Shown: piece after piece, positions 5,180 to 6,039 of the stretch
How the letters are laid out: each line of letters begins with the position of its first letter
How positions within the stretch are numbered: position 1 is the stretch's first letter
Assembly: GCA_033809415.1 (NCBI GenBank)
Contig: JAPXLT010000281.1
Span: 1-6,039 of the forward strand
DNA length: 6,039 bases
Reading direction: 5' to 3'
Source: JAQVUB01 sp033809415
GTDB taxonomy: Bacteria; Verrucomicrobiota; Lentisphaeria; Oligosphaerales; Oligosphaeraceae
Made by a program: the position numbers and the translations under genes
Notes under the pieces: model-generated
Seen by the model: the letters and a program-made list of their open reading frames with translations, nothing else
Database searches by the model: none
What the model was told of the DNA's origin: nothing

Positions 5180-6039
5180 ATGATCATTTTGGGTATTGAG
5201 AGCAGTTGCGATGAAACTGCTGCGGCATTGGTGCGGGACGGGCATGAAGTCCTGGGGGGAAAAATTGCCACCCAGATCAAGTTGCATGCCGGATTTGGCG
5301 GAGTGATCCCCGAACTTGCCGCCCGCGAGCATCTAAAGAATATCACACCAGTCGTTGACGTGGTTTTTGAACAGGCCGGACTCGAAATCGATGCGGTTGA
5401 TGCGGTCGCGGTGACCAATCGCCCCGGACTGATCCCCGCGCTGCTGGTCGGCAATGCCTGGGCCAAGGGCTTGGCACTCAGCCGGAAGCTGCCCATCGTG
5501 GGGATCAACCACTTTGAAGCGCATATCTATGGAGCGTTTGTGAAACGCCCGGAACTGCTGAAAACTGCGGAAGCATTCCCGGTTCTCGCTTTGGTGGTGT
5601 CGGGAGGACATACTGCACTTGTGCTGATCCAGGACTCCGGGCAGGCGGATTTGCTGGGCACTACGCTGGACGATGCCGCAGGGGAAGCGCTGGACAAGGC
5701 CGCCAAGATTCTCGGGTTGGGATATCCAGGCGGACCGGTGATTGACCGCATAGCCAAAACGGGCAATGACCGCGCCAGGGATTTCCCGCGTGGGTTGACC
5801 GGAGGTTCTGGGCGTGCCGCACCTCCGGAACATCGTTTCGATTTCAGTTTCAGCGGTGTGAAGACGTCCTTGCTTTATGCCGTAAAGGATCGTACATTAA
5901 GTGATTGCGAGTTGGCGGACATCGTGGCCAGTTATCAGCGGGCAGTGATGGAGGTGCTGGTCAGCAAGACGATGCTGGCTGCGAGGGAATACCGCGCCGG
6001 CCTGGTTTGCCTCTGCGGCGGAGTGGCCTGCAACAGCCT
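5180..6039 (+). CDS. tsaD: tRNA t6A37 threonylcarbamoyltransferase TsaD, 3' end cut
   Basis: The first 286 codons are present; the gene runs off the window, and the usual length near 340 residues means about 50-60 are missing. TsaD transfers the threonylcarbamoyl group from threonylcarbamoyl-AMP to N6 of A37 in ANN-decoding tRNAs, working in the cytoplasm with TsaB and TsaE (TsaC makes the donor). It belongs to the Kae1/Gcp ASKHA fold. Visible landmarks: LGIESSCDET (4-13, phosphate loop), FGGVIPELAAREH, the metal-binding H111-F-E-A-H115 (family usually H-x-E-G-H, so Ala replaces Gly), VSGGHT (SGGH 141-144), DDAAGEALDK (164-173), GYPGGP, FSGVK (224-228) and CGGVACNS (279-286). It follows repeat copy C and a strong ribosome site, so it is probably transcribed separately from the ebo-like genes. 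No frameshift is seen. Confidence 0.97.
   Translation, partial: MIILGIESSCDETAAALVRDGHEVLGGKIATQIKLHAGFGGVIPELAAREHLKNITPVVDVVFEQAGLEIDAVDAVAVTNRPGLIPALLVGNAWAKGLALSRKLPIVGINHFEAHIYGAFVKRPELLKTAEAFPVLALVVSGGHTALVLIQDSGQADLLGTTLDDAAGEALDKAAKILGLGYPGGPVIDRIAKTGNDRARDFPRGLTGGSGRAAPPEHRFDFSFSGVKTSLLYAVKDRTLSDCELADIVASYQRAVMEVLVSKTMLAAREYRAGLVCLCGGVACNS

Noticed and set aside
5074..5508. Antisense frames over repeat C and the start of tsaD
   Set aside because: They run antisense to the well-supported TsaD coding sequence, and their C-terminal ends are repeat-derived peptide.

Overview
The window reads as a compact, one-directional stretch of a bacterial chromosome, somewhat above 50% GC by eye. 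All six supported genes lie on the + strand. I see no rRNA, tRNA, CRISPR array or transposase. The intergenic repeats of the AACCACGAA / TTCGTGGTT type, the HEAT/LRV-like repeat protein and the mixed gene content fit a member of the PVC superphylum, perhaps Lentisphaerota, Kiritimatiellota or Verrucomicrobiota. That placement is inference from repeat style, not proof.

Left part (1-2318): a 401-residue protein made almost wholly of leucine-rich-variant/HEAT-like helical repeats is followed by two small genes I do not recognise (112 and 149 residues). The two small proteins share a module: a short N-terminal coiled coil leading directly into a (V/P)FPPPP-(D)LP motif. Their tails then differ, one being an Ala/Pro-rich low-complexity tail and the other a small folded-looking domain. 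The three genes are spaced by only 98 and 47 bp and carry no interspersed repeat between them, so they may form one transcription unit.

Middle part (2319-5020): a UbiA-family membrane prenyltransferase (EboC-like) and an alkaline-phosphatase-superfamily phosphodiesterase (EboF-like). These two families co-occur in the ebo cluster, which in the cyanobacterium Nostoc punctiforme is needed to move a scytonemin precursor to the periplasm. Here only the C-like and F-like members are visible. Each is bracketed by copies of an intergenic repeat instead of sitting in a tight operon. The phosphodiesterase has non-standard residues at several metal-ligand positions.

Right part (5021-6039): a complete copy of the intergenic repeat with inverted ends and an internal hairpin, then the 5' 286 codons of tsaD, the universal t6A37 tRNA-modification enzyme, cut by the window end.

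The repeat family occurs three times (2367-2407, 3443-about 3500, 5021-5145), always in the gap between genes. It contains a small hairpin whose stem differs between two copies by a compensating base-pair change. With the paired coiled-coil/PPPP proteins and the partial ebo pair, this is the most interesting content of the window.
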